Below are positions 48,451 to 57,526 of a DNA stretch of 64,000 bases, in pieces. A program made the translations under genes and the position numbers. The notes under the pieces were generated by a model. The model did not search any database and had not been told where the DNA came from. It worked only from the letters and a program-made list of their open reading frames with translations. Positions within the stretch are counted from its first letter, which is position 1. Each line of letters opens with the position of its first letter. This DNA is from Dyella sp. S184 (lineage in GTDB: Bacteria > Pseudomonadota > Gammaproteobacteria > Xanthomonadales > Rhodanobacteraceae). The DNA is taken from assembly GCF_009766065.1 (NCBI RefSeq), contig NZ_LMUE01000003.1, positions 1 through 64,000 on the forward strand, in the 5' to 3' direction.

Positions 48451-48608
48451 CAGTGGAACGATTGCTCTTGGTAACACCACCCTTTAAGCCACGCGATGGC
48501 CATGGCGGTATTGCACTCGTAAAAGCACCTGTCACGAGGCACGCCACAGTAGCGTGCGTAACAGCCCTCTACCCAAGCCTTCAACTGGTATTGGATTTTC
48601 TCGCTCAT
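48450..48608 (-). CDS. RMF/CrpP-like microprotein
   Basis: A 52-residue frame opening MSEKIQYQLKAWVEGCYARY and ending SFH. The spacing G-x6-G-x5-C-x-Y followed by WLKGW matches ribosome modulation factor (E. coli: GYQAGIAG..CPY..WLGGW) and the related CrpP family, with Phe replacing Pro in C-P-Y and one extra residue before the Trp. RMF dimerises 70S ribosomes in stationary phase. Five cysteines in 52 residues are unusual. No clear Shine-Dalgarno precedes ATG 48608. The 3' end runs into a 72-base hairpin. Confidence 0.65.
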   Translation of the reverse strand: MSEKIQYQLKAWVEGCYARYCGVPRDRCFYECNTAMAIAWLKGWCYQEQSFH

Positions 48609-48947
48609 GTTGTCATTGGGCGCTTCGACAATGGAACAGGAAGTAACTGTTAGTTTCGCGTCAATTTGCCAGGCTCGTTACAAAACGCTCACTCAGTTAG
48701 ATTGCCGGGATCCTGCAGCTTCACTTCGAAGCAAATCAAGCATGGTCATGTGAATCATTCTTCGCGATCGCCCGAATCCCACTCATCGCCGCGAATGCTT
48801 CGACCGCAGGGATCAAAACTAATTTGGATAATGCGGCCGAGCATGCTGAGGTCGGTGTGTCTAAGCTCCAGCCATTGCGGGACCCTGTCCAGGTTGACAT
48901 GGTAAGCAGCGGGACCTCTGGGGCTTCGGACGCGGCATAGGCAGCTG
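48609..48947. other. Gene-poor stretch upstream of the RMF-like gene
   Basis: 339 bases. A plus-strand frame from about 48700 to the stop near 48940 reads protein-like (FFAIARIPLIAANASTAGIK) but has no start codon, so it may be a gene remnant. It also holds the promoter space for the RMF-like gene; no consensus boxes were recognised. Confidence 0.35.
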
Positions 48948-49241
48948 CTACGTTGCTTGCGAATCGTTGGGCGGCAGGTATTCGCCTTCCATTTTGCCGT
49001 TCTTGTCGAGAATGGCGTCGATGCGATCCATCACCCACTCGTAATCCCCAGCGCCAGCCATGCGTGCGATAGCATCTGCACGGTCAGCGAATAGCGGCAT
49101 GAAATCGGCATCGTCCGGGTGCTGCGTGATCAGTTGTGGCGTGACCTGTTCCAACTTCACCAGCATGCTTTGAAGTTCTTCTCGGGTCAGCGGTGAAGGT
49201 TGCGCCAGCTTGCGCTCAAATTCTTCGCGAGTATTCACCAT
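48948..49241 (-). CDS. Hypothetical 97-residue acidic protein
   Basis: It starts MVNTREEFERKLAQPSPLTREEL with AGGAG at good spacing before ATG 49241. It is mostly helical and charged (ITQHPDDADFMPLFADRADAIARM, YEWVMDRIDAILDKNGKMEGE), with no signal peptide or membrane span. I do not recognise a family. The codon use and ribosome-binding site suggest a real gene. It stands alone. Confidence 0.7.
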   Translation of the reverse strand: MVNTREEFERKLAQPSPLTREELQSMLVKLEQVTPQLITQHPDDADFMPLFADRADAIARMAGAGDYEWVMDRIDAILDKNGKMEGEYLPPNDSQAT

Positions 49242-49861
49242 GTTTGCTCCTGCGGCACCTAGGACACCGAGCTTGGTGCTGGGAGCGTCAAGCCAGTGTC
49301 ATGCATATGTTGTCGCCGAATGCAAAATGGAAGTTGTACTCAGCCGGGGGCTTCGAATCATCTGACACTCGCTTCTCCGTGAGAGAAAAGGGAAGCGCAA
49401 CCCGCCCCGGATACGACGCTTGAGTTTCACCCCGATGTAACGTTCTACGTCGGGCACACTGTGGGAGTGGACCGGTTTGACAGTATGGATAGGCGCGGTC
49501 GGTCGTACACACCACTTTGAACGCTGACAACCGCGCTCAAAGGCACTTACCGACGGCCTGTGTCAGAGCCCGTCATCCATAAGAGAGCGAATGTGGATGA
49601 AATCTGTCGTTGCCGACGTATAACGAGGGACGCTGGCAGTATCTGGGGCTCGGACATGACGGTTCTCTGTGATGTGGGTCACAGTAGCGATGGTCACAGT
49701 AACTGATCAACCTGTTTGGAACGGTCTATGCCTGTTTCCGTGTGAAGCGAATTTCACAGCAGATTGTGTGGCCATCGGTCGGCTCTCTTGACGGACTGGT
49801 TCGACGGATCAGGACCTTCGCTGGCTGTATCCATTCATCTCGCGCTTTCGCAGGACGGACC
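49242..49861. other. 620-base upstream region of the MASE1 diguanylate cyclase
   Basis: No convincing gene. It holds a perfect CRP/Clp-type site (49668-49683, listed separately) and a partly overlapping TGGTCACAGTAACTGATCA half-site just after it. Confidence 0.5.
49668..49683 (+). promoter_or_regulatory. Perfect CRP/Clp-type binding site
   Basis: TGTGA-TGTGGG-TCACA, an exact match to TGTGA-N6-TCACA, 180 bases upstream of the predicted start of the MASE1-GGDEF gene and about 58 bases upstream of a possible GTG start at 49742. In Xanthomonas the CRP homologue Clp binds this consensus and is released by c-di-GMP. Confidence 0.65.
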
Positions 49862-52012
49862 ATGCGCCGCTTGCTTCCAACCATGCCGCTCGACGTTATA
49901 TGGAAGGCTATCGGGCTCGCCGTCCTGGTATTCGCTTGCTGCGCCTATTCGCTGGCGTCGGCGCGCGCGACTGGCAGCGCGACCTCATTGTGGATAGCCA
50001 ATGGCATCCTCGTGGGCGCCCTTGTTCGCCTGCAAACGCGCCACTGGTACATGTATTTGCTGTTTGGTTTGGCGGGAAATGCCGGAGCCCGGTTCCTGCT
50101 GCATGACTCGCTATTCGTATCGCTGGGCCTAGCGATGGCCAACACCCTCGAGATCCTGATCGTAAGCGGAGCCGTACGCCGGCAGTTTCCGGAAATCACC
50201 AGCAATACACCGTATCTGGAATTGGGTCGGGTGGCCCTGACGAGCACGCTCATCGCGTGTGCGCTGTCTGCGTTATTCGCCGGATTTTTAGCACATGCAA
50301 TACAAGGTGCTCCGCTGTTCACCTACATCAACGGTTGGTACCGCGCTCACGTGCTCGGCATGGTGATCACGGCGACGATGACGGTCGTGGCCCTCACCGA
50401 AAAGTGGAAGCTTCTGGGAGTACCTGGCAAGCGGTGGCCATTCCTACGCGATATGGCCTTGATGACGGGTACGACGCTCGCTGTGTTCGCGCAGTCGCGA
50501 TATCCATTGCTATTTTTGGTATACCCACCGCTGCTGCTGGTAGTGTTCCGGCATCGCTTCGCAGGTTTGGTGTTGGGCATAGCGCTGGTTGCCGCGATTG
50601 CCTCCAGCGCAACAGCTTGGGGAGTAGGGCCCTTCGAACTGGTTGTTAACGGATCGCGAACCGACCGAGCTCTCCTGGCCCAACTATTCATCGGTGCGGC
50701 CTGTCTAATCACCGTGCCATTGGCCTTGATTCTTGCCGAGCGCCGGCAGTTGGCGATTCGAGTTCGTGAGAGTGAGCTTCGATACCGGATCCTCGCCGAC
50801 TATGCCGGCGATCTGGTGATGCGCATCAAACCTGATGGCCAGCGATCCTACGTATCGCCTTCCATCAAGGATCGGCTCGGCTGGGAAGTCGAAGAGTTCA
50901 TGGAGCCGCGCCCAGATCTGATCCACCCCGACGACCGCGAACGTGTGGCCAAGGCTGTCACCGATCTCCATGAAAAAGCTGGTTCAGCGATCACCACGTA
51001 TCGGATACGTCACAAGAATGGACATTACGTCTGGTTTGAAGCCTTGGCGCGGCTGGTGCCAAGCCCCGAAGTAGAGGGTGTCATGGAGATCATCTACACC
51101 GCACGGGACGTCACTCAACGAGTGCTGACAGAGCAGGCGCTGGCTGACAGCGAGCGGCGACTTCGTACGATCACGGATAACATACCGGCGGTTATTGCCC
51201 ATGTGGATGCGTCTGAACGTTACACGTTCGTCAATGCCTACGTTCAGCATGTTTCGGGTGAAGACTCGACACAGATGATCGGAAAGACCATGCGTGAAGT
51301 CCGCGGCGATCTAATCTATCGTGGCCTTCAGGGACATATCGCGACGGCTTTGGGCGGCAATGCCGTCACGTTTGAGTACGAGGCTGACTACAGAGGAAAG
51401 CACACATATTTCCAGACTAACTTCGTGCCGGATCAAGACCAGGGAGGACATGTAAGTGGTGTCTATGCGTTGACTACGGATATCACGCACATCAAGGAAG
51501 TGGAGCAGGAACTGATAAAACTGGCACGCTTTGATACGTTGACCGGCCTTGCCAACCGGCGCTACTTCGATGAACACATAGCGGCTGTGATGTTGCGTAA
51601 ATATCGCCAGCGATCACCCATTCTCCTGATGATGATTGATGTCGACCATTTCAAGCGCGTCAACGATTCGTGGGGCCATGGAGTCGGCGATGAAGTACTC
51701 AGGGATGTCAGTCAACGCGTTCAGTCCTGCCTTCGCAGGAGTGATCTGGTGGCGCGTATTGGTGGCGACGAGTTCGTTGTTCTCGTTGAGGATATTGAAG
51801 CGCCATCCGTTGGAGAAGGGTTGGCCCGTAAAATATGGACGGCAATGCAGCCAGAAATCGTCGTAGGAACGGTTCGCTTGCGGATCACGTTGAGCATAGG
51901 TATAGCGTTTTGCCAGAACATCGCGTCGCCCGATGCGGTCATGCAGCTCGCAGATGCTGAGTTATACAAAGCCAAAGCCGATGGACGCAATACCTACCAT
52001 ATGGCGGCGTAG
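49862..52012 (+). CDS. MASE1-PAS-PAS-GGDEF diguanylate cyclase
   Basis: A 716-residue membrane sensor cyclase. The MASE1 domain (~10-295, eight hydrophobic spans, SLWIANGILVGALVR) is followed by PAS 1 (~305-420: ILADYAGDLVMRIKPDG, DLIHPDDRERV), PAS 2 (~435-550: ITDNIPAVIAHVDA) and GGDEF (~555-710). The active motif is GGDEF, with an inhibitory I-site RxxD (RRSD) five residues upstream. It should make c-di-GMP with product inhibition. The ATG at 49862 has AGGACGG upstream; a GTG at 49742 would add 40 residues without family similarity. Confidence 0.9.
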   Translation: MRRLLPTMPLDVIWKAIGLAVLVFACCAYSLASARATGSATSLWIANGILVGALVRLQTRHWYMYLLFGLAGNAGARFLLHDSLFVSLGLAMANTLEILIVSGAVRRQFPEITSNTPYLELGRVALTSTLIACALSALFAGFLAHAIQGAPLFTYINGWYRAHVLGMVITATMTVVALTEKWKLLGVPGKRWPFLRDMALMTGTTLAVFAQSRYPLLFLVYPPLLLVVFRHRFAGLVLGIALVAAIASSATAWGVGPFELVVNGSRTDRALLAQLFIGAACLITVPLALILAERRQLAIRVRESELRYRILADYAGDLVMRIKPDGQRSYVSPSIKDRLGWEVEEFMEPRPDLIHPDDRERVAKAVTDLHEKAGSAITTYRIRHKNGHYVWFEALARLVPSPEVEGVMEIIYTARDVTQRVLTEQALADSERRLRTITDNIPAVIAHVDASERYTFVNAYVQHVSGEDSTQMIGKTMREVRGDLIYRGLQGHIATALGGNAVTFEYEADYRGKHTYFQTNFVPDQDQGGHVSGVYALTTDITHIKEVEQELIKLARFDTLTGLANRRYFDEHIAAVMLRKYRQRSPILLMMIDVDHFKRVNDSWGHGVGDEVLRDVSQRVQSCLRRSDLVARIGGDEFVVLVEDIEAPSVGEGLARKIWTAMQPEIVVGTVRLRITLSIGIAFCQNIASPDAVMQLADAELYKAKADGRNTYHMAA

Positions 52013-52183
52013 CGCGGCGTACCTCGCCGCTTTCTCACGGGAATGCCCATTGCTGGTATCCGGGTGCGCTTCTCGCAATCGCGAAGTGCCACATTTGCTC
52101 GAAAGATAATTGCGCAACGCACACTTGTTGAGCGGGCCCGTTGGACGTTAACGATTTAGATGCGCCTTCAGAGATGAGTTTAT

Positions 52184-52942
52184 ATGCACCCGACATGGTC
52201 TTTGCTGGTATTGATCCTTGCATCGTTCGCTGCCGGAGTGCAGAACGCATTGGCCGGAGGGGGATCCTTTCTTACCTTTCCGGCGCTGTTGTTCGCTGGC
52301 CTTGATCCGCGCGCGGCAAATATCGCCTCCACCATCGCACTGTTTCCAGGCCAGGTGACTACGGGACTAGCCGGGCGCTCGGACGTTGCGGGTGCTGAAG
52401 GCTTATCGTTCCGCATGCTGCTTTGGATCAGCCTGGTCGGTGGCGCGTTTGGGGCTGTGTTACTACTAGTGACGCCGGTCAGCGTGTTTACTCGGCTCGT
52501 ACCGTACCTCGTGTTGTTTGCCACGATCGTATTCGCCTGGGGTAGCTTTTTCAGAAAGCCGCCTCGCAAAGGCGCCAAACAGGCATTGGGCAGAAACTCT
52601 GCGATGGTTGTGCAGTTCTGCATCGCCATCTATGGCGGCTATTTCGGTGGTGGCATCGGCATTCTGATGTTGGCAGCGCTCACCGCGGCGGGCCTGGGCT
52701 TGCGTGTAGCTGGTGCAACCAAGAACGTGTTGGCGGGGGTGATGAATGCCTCAGCAGTGGTGATCTTCATGGTGCAGGCTCGCGTGCTTCCCTGGTCGTT
52801 GATCGCCTGCGTGGCTGTCCCTGCGATCGTTGGTGGTCAGATTGGCGCCCACTTATTGCACAGGATCAACGAGAAGGTGCTACGCATCGCTATCGTCTGT
52901 ATCGGTGTGGCGCTGACAGTGGGTTTGTTCGTGATGAAATAG
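52184..52942 (+). CDS. TSUP family permease (TauE/SafE)
   Basis: A 252-residue membrane protein with about eight spans. Family repeats GVQNALAGGGSFLTFPALL (residues ~18-36) and YGGYFGGGIGILMLAALTAAG (~148-168) are the paired TauE/SafE motifs. Such proteins export or import sulphonates, sulphite or similar anions. No sulphur gene is adjacent, so the substrate is open. Convergent with the marR gene. Confidence 0.88.
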   Translation: MHPTWSLLVLILASFAAGVQNALAGGGSFLTFPALLFAGLDPRAANIASTIALFPGQVTTGLAGRSDVAGAEGLSFRMLLWISLVGGAFGAVLLLVTPVSVFTRLVPYLVLFATIVFAWGSFFRKPPRKGAKQALGRNSAMVVQFCIAIYGGYFGGGIGILMLAALTAAGLGLRVAGATKNVLAGVMNASAVVIFMVQARVLPWSLIACVAVPAIVGGQIGAHLLHRINEKVLRIAIVCIGVALTVGLFVMK

Positions 52943-52970
52943 GCGGTTTAAGTGAAACCGGAATCCTTTC

Positions 52971-53411
52971 CTAATGCTCGCTGCTATTGATTCGCTCCAG
53001 GATGCGGCGAAGGTGTGCAAGGTCGGTCTTGGAAAGATGCTGGACAGCGGTTGGTGCATCGTCGTGCACGGTGCGTTGTACCAATTCGAGGAGCCGCCGA
53101 CCCGAGGGCGTGAGCGACACCAGTTTCGCGCGTCGGTTGTCCGGGTGGGGATTGCGTTCGACCAGACCGCGATCTTCAAGATCGTTCACGGCTACCGTGG
53201 TGGCGGGTGCATCGCTGCTGGTCATATAGGCCAACTGCTTCAAGGTCTTCGGCTCATCCAGCAGGCGCCACAGCAGGCGTGCACGGCTGAAGGGCAGGCC
53301 GGTGGCATCGCTGACTTTTCGGCGCCATTCACCGCGGGTTTCCCATACCAAGTCGACCATCATCTGCCAGATGCGATCGGCTTCGGTGCCGCTGTTAGTG
53401 TGACCGATCAT
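52971..53411 (-). CDS. MarR-family transcriptional repressor
   Basis: A 146-residue winged-helix regulator: LLWRLLDEPKTLKQLAYMTSSD (recognition region), VNDLEDRGLVERNPHPDNRRAKLVSLTPSGRRLL (wing). The gene overlaps the MFS pump by 4 bases and is downstream of it, so it is probably the pump's own repressor. Two TTGT-N6-ACAA boxes at the pump start are the likely targets. Confidence 0.9.
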   Translation of the reverse strand: MIGHTNSGTEADRIWQMMVDLVWETRGEWRRKVSDATGLPFSRARLLWRLLDEPKTLKQLAYMTSSDAPATTVAVNDLEDRGLVERNPHPDNRRAKLVSLTPSGRRLLELVQRTVHDDAPTAVQHLSKTDLAHLRRILERINSSEH

Positions 53412-54850
53412 GCAGTCGCTCCGGCCGATGTTTCCTCCAGCAGGTGTGCCGCGTGGCGGGTGGTGTCACGCGCCCAGCGTGTGTTGGACAACCACGCCAG
53501 CAACAACACGGTAACGCCGCCGCCCGTGATCAGCCACCAGAACGGATGCGAGGCCTCGGCGAAACCGCTATGAATGTGCGCGCCCAGGATGGTGCCCGCA
53601 AGGGCGACGCCGAGCGATGCGCCAATCTGTCTGCTGGTGGAGGCAACCGCCGCGGCGAGACCCGCCTGTGCTTTAGGCATCCCGGACACAGCCGTGTTGG
53701 TAATGGGCGCATTCACCATGCCGAAACCGATCCCGAAAATCACATAGGTCAACAACAATAGTGGCAACGGTGTCGTGGCCGTTAGCTGCGTCATCATCAA
53801 CGCGCTGACGACCGTGGCTGTACCGGAAGCCAGCAACGAGGGGCGTGTGCCGTACGTGCCGACCCATCGCCCGGAGAGCGGCGAACAGAGCATCGTCGCC
53901 AAGGCGAGCGGCAAGGTGCACAAACCGGTATGGAAGGCCGAAAGACCGCGCACTTCCTGCAAGTACAACGCATTGAGGAACAGGAAGCCGGAAAACGCCG
54001 AGAAACTGCATACGGCGATCAATGTTGCGCTGCTGAAGGGCGCACTGCGAAAGAACCGCACGTCGATCAATGGTTCGTGGCGCCGAGGTTCGTAGACAAG
54101 CAACGCGATCAGCGCAAGCGCTGCGGCGACGAACAGGCCGATGATCGTTGTCGAGTCCCAGCCGTCGTGGGGACCTTCGATCACCGCATAAGTCACCGTA
54201 GCAAGGATGACAAACACCAACAGTTGCCCAATCGGATCGACGCGACGCGGATGCGGTGCCTTGGACTCGGGAATGAAGCGCGCGGCGAGCAGCATCGCCG
54301 CGGCACCGATGGGCAAGTTCACCCAGAAGATGGAGCGCCAGCCGATGCTTTCGGTGAGCGCACCGCCGATCACGGGGCCCAGCGCCATTGCCACGCCGGC
54401 GACCGCACCCCAGACACCGATGGCACGTGCGCGTGCTTTTGGTTCGTGGAACGTGTTGGCGATGATCGACATGGCGACCGGATTGAGCATCGTCGCCCCC
54501 AGCGCCTGCAGAATGCGAAACGCGATCAGGCTATGAATGTCCGAGGCAATGCTGCACAGCAGCGAACCCAGCATGAACAGCGCCATGCCTGTCTGGAACA
54601 CACGACGACGCCCGAAGCGGTCGGCCATCGACCCGGCCAGCATCAGCAGGCTAGCCACCACCATGGTGTAGGCATCGATCACCCACTGCAGCCCCGATAT
54701 CGACGCGGCGAGATCGTGCCGGATCGAAGGCAGCGCGACGTTGACGATGGTGACATCCATCGCAACCATCAACAGGCTGAGGCAGCAAATACCGAGAATA
54801 AGGTTGGGATGGGTCTGGGCCCGCCCGGTGTTGACAATAGTTGTATTCAT
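53408..54850 (-). CDS. MFS multidrug efflux transporter, DHA2/EmrB type (14 spans)
   Basis: A 480-residue drug/H+ antiporter. MDVTIVNVALPSIRHDL (motif D1 of the 14-span family), GSMADRFGRRRVF (motif A) and GPVIGGALTESIGWRSIFWVNLPIG (motif C region) are visible. It should pump lipophilic compounds. The ATG at 54850 sits inside a perfect palindrome and has no Shine-Dalgarno; a TTG seven codons earlier is unlikely. No EmrA-type adaptor is adjacent. Co-transcribed with marR. Confidence 0.9.
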   Translation of the reverse strand: MNTTIVNTGRAQTHPNLILGICCLSLLMVAMDVTIVNVALPSIRHDLAASISGLQWVIDAYTMVVASLLMLAGSMADRFGRRRVFQTGMALFMLGSLLCSIASDIHSLIAFRILQALGATMLNPVAMSIIANTFHEPKARARAIGVWGAVAGVAMALGPVIGGALTESIGWRSIFWVNLPIGAAAMLLAARFIPESKAPHPRRVDPIGQLLVFVILATVTYAVIEGPHDGWDSTTIIGLFVAAALALIALLVYEPRRHEPLIDVRFFRSAPFSSATLIAVCSFSAFSGFLFLNALYLQEVRGLSAFHTGLCTLPLALATMLCSPLSGRWVGTYGTRPSLLASGTATVVSALMMTQLTATTPLPLLLLTYVIFGIGFGMVNAPITNTAVSGMPKAQAGLAAAVASTSRQIGASLGVALAGTILGAHIHSGFAEASHPFWWLITGGGVTVLLLAWLSNTRWARDTTRHAAHLLEETSAGATA

Positions 54851-54885
54851 ACAACAATTGTGAATTAACAACTATAAACCGTCAA
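54840..54885 (-). promoter_or_regulatory. Efflux operon promoter with two MarR-type boxes
   Basis: Box 1 TTGT-N6-ACAA (54841-54854, within the perfect palindrome GTTGTAT-TC-ATACAAC at 54840-54855) is centred on the start codon. Box 2 TTGT-N6-ACAA (54858-54871) is 17 bases away. On the minus strand TTGACG (54885-54880) and CACAAT (54862-54857) are spaced by 17 and could be promoter boxes, putting the transcript start at or near the ATG. Confidence 0.6.
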
Positions 54886-54936
54886 GTGGTCTCTGCGTTG
54901 TCATGCACATGAACTCATTGATGGCGGCATACGCAG

Positions 54937-55101
54937 GTGGTCATCAATGTACTGATCAACCATGCCCACAAGCTCTCTCGGGAGCTCTACAGGTTACTGA
55001 CCTCGGATCGCAGCAAGGAGATCGCCGACCGCCGGTGCTTCATTCTGGCGACAGACATCCAGTGCGGGTACTGGTTGGGAGTGAACAGTGTGTCGGTTTG
55101 A
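54937..55101 (+). CDS. Possible 54-residue orphan protein or gene remnant
   Basis: A GTG-initiated frame reading VVINVLINHAHKLSRELY, then SKEIADRRCFILATDIQ. It looks protein-like (amphipathic, regular composition), but has no Shine-Dalgarno, no recognised family and no partner. It could be the tail of a decayed gene. The rest of the 54851-55211 gap holds only the efflux promoter and a hairpin. Confidence 0.25.
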   Translation: MVINVLINHAHKLSRELYRLLTSDRSKEIADRRCFILATDIQCGYWLGVNSVSV

Positions 55102-55170
55102 GCTGGTCACCTAAGCTGGTTGATGCTGGCGCTTTCGCCGGTTCTGGAAAAACCGTTGTCAACCAGCAAC

Positions 55171-55199
55171 AGCTCTCGACGTGCGTGACGTCGAGAGCT
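55171..55199 (-). terminator. Perfect 12-bp hairpin after the FAD monooxygenase gene
   Basis: AGCTCTCGACGT (55171-55182) and ACGTCGAGAGCT (55188-55199) pair perfectly around GCGTG, 13 bases past the stop of the minus-strand monooxygenase. A T5 run follows only about 20 bases further on that strand. Confidence 0.6.
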
Positions 55200-55211
55200 A
55201 TGCCTTGTGAT

Positions 55212-56429
55212 TTAAATAGGTAGAGGGTTTTGAGCCATGCGCTGCTGTCCGGTTAAAGCAGCTTCGCGAACAACATCGAAGCCGTAACTCAACATCGCGT
55301 TTTCGTAGGATGCAAGCGCGTCCTGAAGAGCCGTTGCGCCCATAGCAGCGCGCTTCAAAGCACGTCCCAGTGTCACGCCATCACGCATGGCCACGTTGGC
55401 GCCGCGCCCAAGCGTTGGCGTCATCCCATGAATGGCATCGCCCAACAGCGTGACATTGACGGGTGCATCGAGCGAACACGGAATGCTCGTATACATTTCC
55501 ACCAGGAAGAACGAGGTGGGATCGCCATGACGAAGCATGCGCGCGGCGTGTTCGGGCCATTGAGCGATGGTCTCTAGAGCGATCTCTCGAAGCTGGCTGC
55601 TGGATGCTATACGCAATGCGGGGAGATCTTTGGGGAAAAACTCAGGGCGACCGCCGACAATAGACACGAGATAGTCGTCCCGCTGTTTAAGTTCGACGTT
55701 GGCAATCTTCCCCGCCTGATCAGGTGGGACGGGAAATTGAACCGAGCCCATGCCCAAGAAGACTTTCCGTTCGTCCATGGCCACGGTGAAGATGTCGCCT
55801 AGCGTTTCGGCTGGAACGATGTCTTTGGCGGCTTGAACCGGAATGCGACCATAGATGGCGATGACGCCAGAGTTCATCGTCTCGGCATGTGGAGCACGCT
55901 GCTCACGTACAGTCGAGCGAATGCCATCTGCACCGACGAGCACGTCACCTTCGGCTTTAGTGCCGTCCTCGAAATACGCGACGACACCACCGGCGTGCTC
56001 TTCGTAACGTACGAGACGTTTGCCGAATTGGATGCGATCTTCCACGCCGGCTAGCAGGATTTGACGCAACGTGGCGCGATCGACGTTGAAGTGCTCGGGC
56101 TCACCCTCGTGTGGTGGCCAGACATCCTTACCAAGATCGTCATCGGTAAAAAGACGTTTCACCACCGACAAATCGGGTTTCAGGATGGTGGTGTAAGGTG
56201 CTGTGCGTTGAGAGGTTGCATTGAACACCGCACACAGTTCAGGCGTGAGGACTTCACGCGCCGAATTGATGGCATCGCCATCCAGATGCAAACGATAACC
56301 CTGGGGGCGATCCCAAGGGCTTTTGTCACGCTCGAAGATTTGGAATTCGATCCCTGCGCTGCGCAGGGATTGGGCCAAAGTGAGGCCGCCAAGACCAGCA
56401 CCGATGATCAGAACATTGAGAGTAGGCAT
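55212..56429 (-). CDS. FAD-dependent aromatic-type monooxygenase
   Basis: A 405-residue group A flavoprotein monooxygenase. The N-terminal dinucleotide fold is VLIIGAGLGGLTLAQSL (GxGxxG), the DG motif is VLVGADGIRSTVRE, and the GD motif is TLLGDAIHGMTPTLGRGANVAM. Relatives hydroxylate aromatics, polyketides or antibiotics such as tetracycline; the substrate cannot be read here. The ATG at 56429 (MPTLNVLIIGAG) has AAGGGA upstream. It stands alone. The 332 bases upstream (56430-56761) contain no gene I can support. Confidence 0.88.
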   Translation of the reverse strand: MPTLNVLIIGAGLGGLTLAQSLRSAGIEFQIFERDKSPWDRPQGYRLHLDGDAINSAREVLTPELCAVFNATSQRTAPYTTILKPDLSVVKRLFTDDDLGKDVWPPHEGEPEHFNVDRATLRQILLAGVEDRIQFGKRLVRYEEHAGGVVAYFEDGTKAEGDVLVGADGIRSTVREQRAPHAETMNSGVIAIYGRIPVQAAKDIVPAETLGDIFTVAMDERKVFLGMGSVQFPVPPDQAGKIANVELKQRDDYLVSIVGGRPEFFPKDLPALRIASSSQLREIALETIAQWPEHAARMLRHGDPTSFFLVEMYTSIPCSLDAPVNVTLLGDAIHGMTPTLGRGANVAMRDGVTLGRALKRAAMGATALQDALASYENAMLSYGFDVVREAALTGQQRMAQNPLPI

Positions 56430-56761
56430 AGTCGTCCCTTCCATTCACATGGTAAGAGACGCACCGGCGGCCTATCTCTGGATAAAGAGGGAAGGCACTT
56501 GCACGGACGCTTGGTCTGCGTCGCCTAGACTACCGACCAGGCAGTGACTTTTGCGCGTCGGAGTGCACATGATCCAACCCGAATTTGTGCGCTGTCAATA
56601 TGGCCGCCTATCGAGAGCGAATGAAATATTCAGGTTTCGCCCGATGTGTCGCTAGCGTTGCAACAAGCACGCTTGCCGACAAAAGAACCGTTCTTGTCAA
56701 GTGAAAGCGGAGCGGATCACCTTCATACCAACGCGCTGAACCAAGCTTTAGAGTCGCTCCA

Positions 56762-57526
56762 CTAGCGACGTGGCCGCGCCAGCGAGTCCGCCACAACCCA
56801 GGCGGTGCCGATCAGGGCGATATTCACCGCGTTCTCACTCAATATCCAATGGCTGGAGGGATTGGCCACCAGCATCGGCCCGTGTACCAGCAGGGTGAAG
56901 GACGCGTACATGGCTGTCAGTAGGATCGCGGCAAGGCGTGCCCGCACACCCGTAAGGATCGCAACACCTGCTGCGATATGGCCAAGCCCAGTCGCATAAG
57001 CCCAGAACTCTTGCGAAGGTGGCAGCCATTTGGGTACCAGTGGAGCGGTGAGGTTCATATAAGCAAAATGCGCTCCGCCGAATATCAGCGCACAAACTCC
57101 GAACGCGAGTTGACCCAGCCGCGTGAGGCGTACTGCCAGGTGCGCATCGATCCTGGCGTTGGCGGCGTAGACGATCAACCCGCCTGCCGCGATCGCGACC
57201 TGCTCTGCAAGGACCTCGTACGTGCCGTATTCGGTGAAATGGCCGAGCGCGGCGTAACCGTTCATCAGGATGATGACAATGAGTGTGTAGTAAGCGGTAA
57301 GCGCCGCAGCGCCCCAGGCCACGGTGCGGCGCCACTCGACGGCAGCGCCAGCGACGAGCATGAACGCAGCGATGGCATAGGCCAGGGCAGTGCGGTAGGG
57401 AAAGTCCTTGGGCACCGGCTGTCCCGTGTCGAAGGTTCCCCACGCCAGGCAGAGCATGGCAATCGCCATTACGCCAAGGCCATAGATGCGCCAGCCGAAG
57501 ACTAGTGTTGTTTTTTCCGTAGTCAT
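56762..57526 (-). CDS. DoxX-like membrane protein
   Basis: A 254-residue protein with about seven hydrophobic spans. The last half (LGQLAFGVCALIFGGAHFAYM, YATGLGHIAAGVAILTGVRARLAAILLTAMYASFTLLVH) is a DoxX-type four-helix unit, preceded by three more spans. Function unknown. The ATG at 57526 has AGGTGG 8 bases upstream; a longer frame exists without similarity. The gap 57527-57824 has no recognisable gene. Confidence 0.78.
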   Translation of the reverse strand: MTTEKTTLVFGWRIYGLGVMAIAMLCLAWGTFDTGQPVPKDFPYRTALAYAIAAFMLVAGAAVEWRRTVAWGAAALTAYYTLIVIILMNGYAALGHFTEYGTYEVLAEQVAIAAGGLIVYAANARIDAHLAVRLTRLGQLAFGVCALIFGGAHFAYMNLTAPLVPKWLPPSQEFWAYATGLGHIAAGVAILTGVRARLAAILLTAMYASFTLLVHGPMLVANPSSHWILSENAVNIALIGTAWVVADSLARPRR

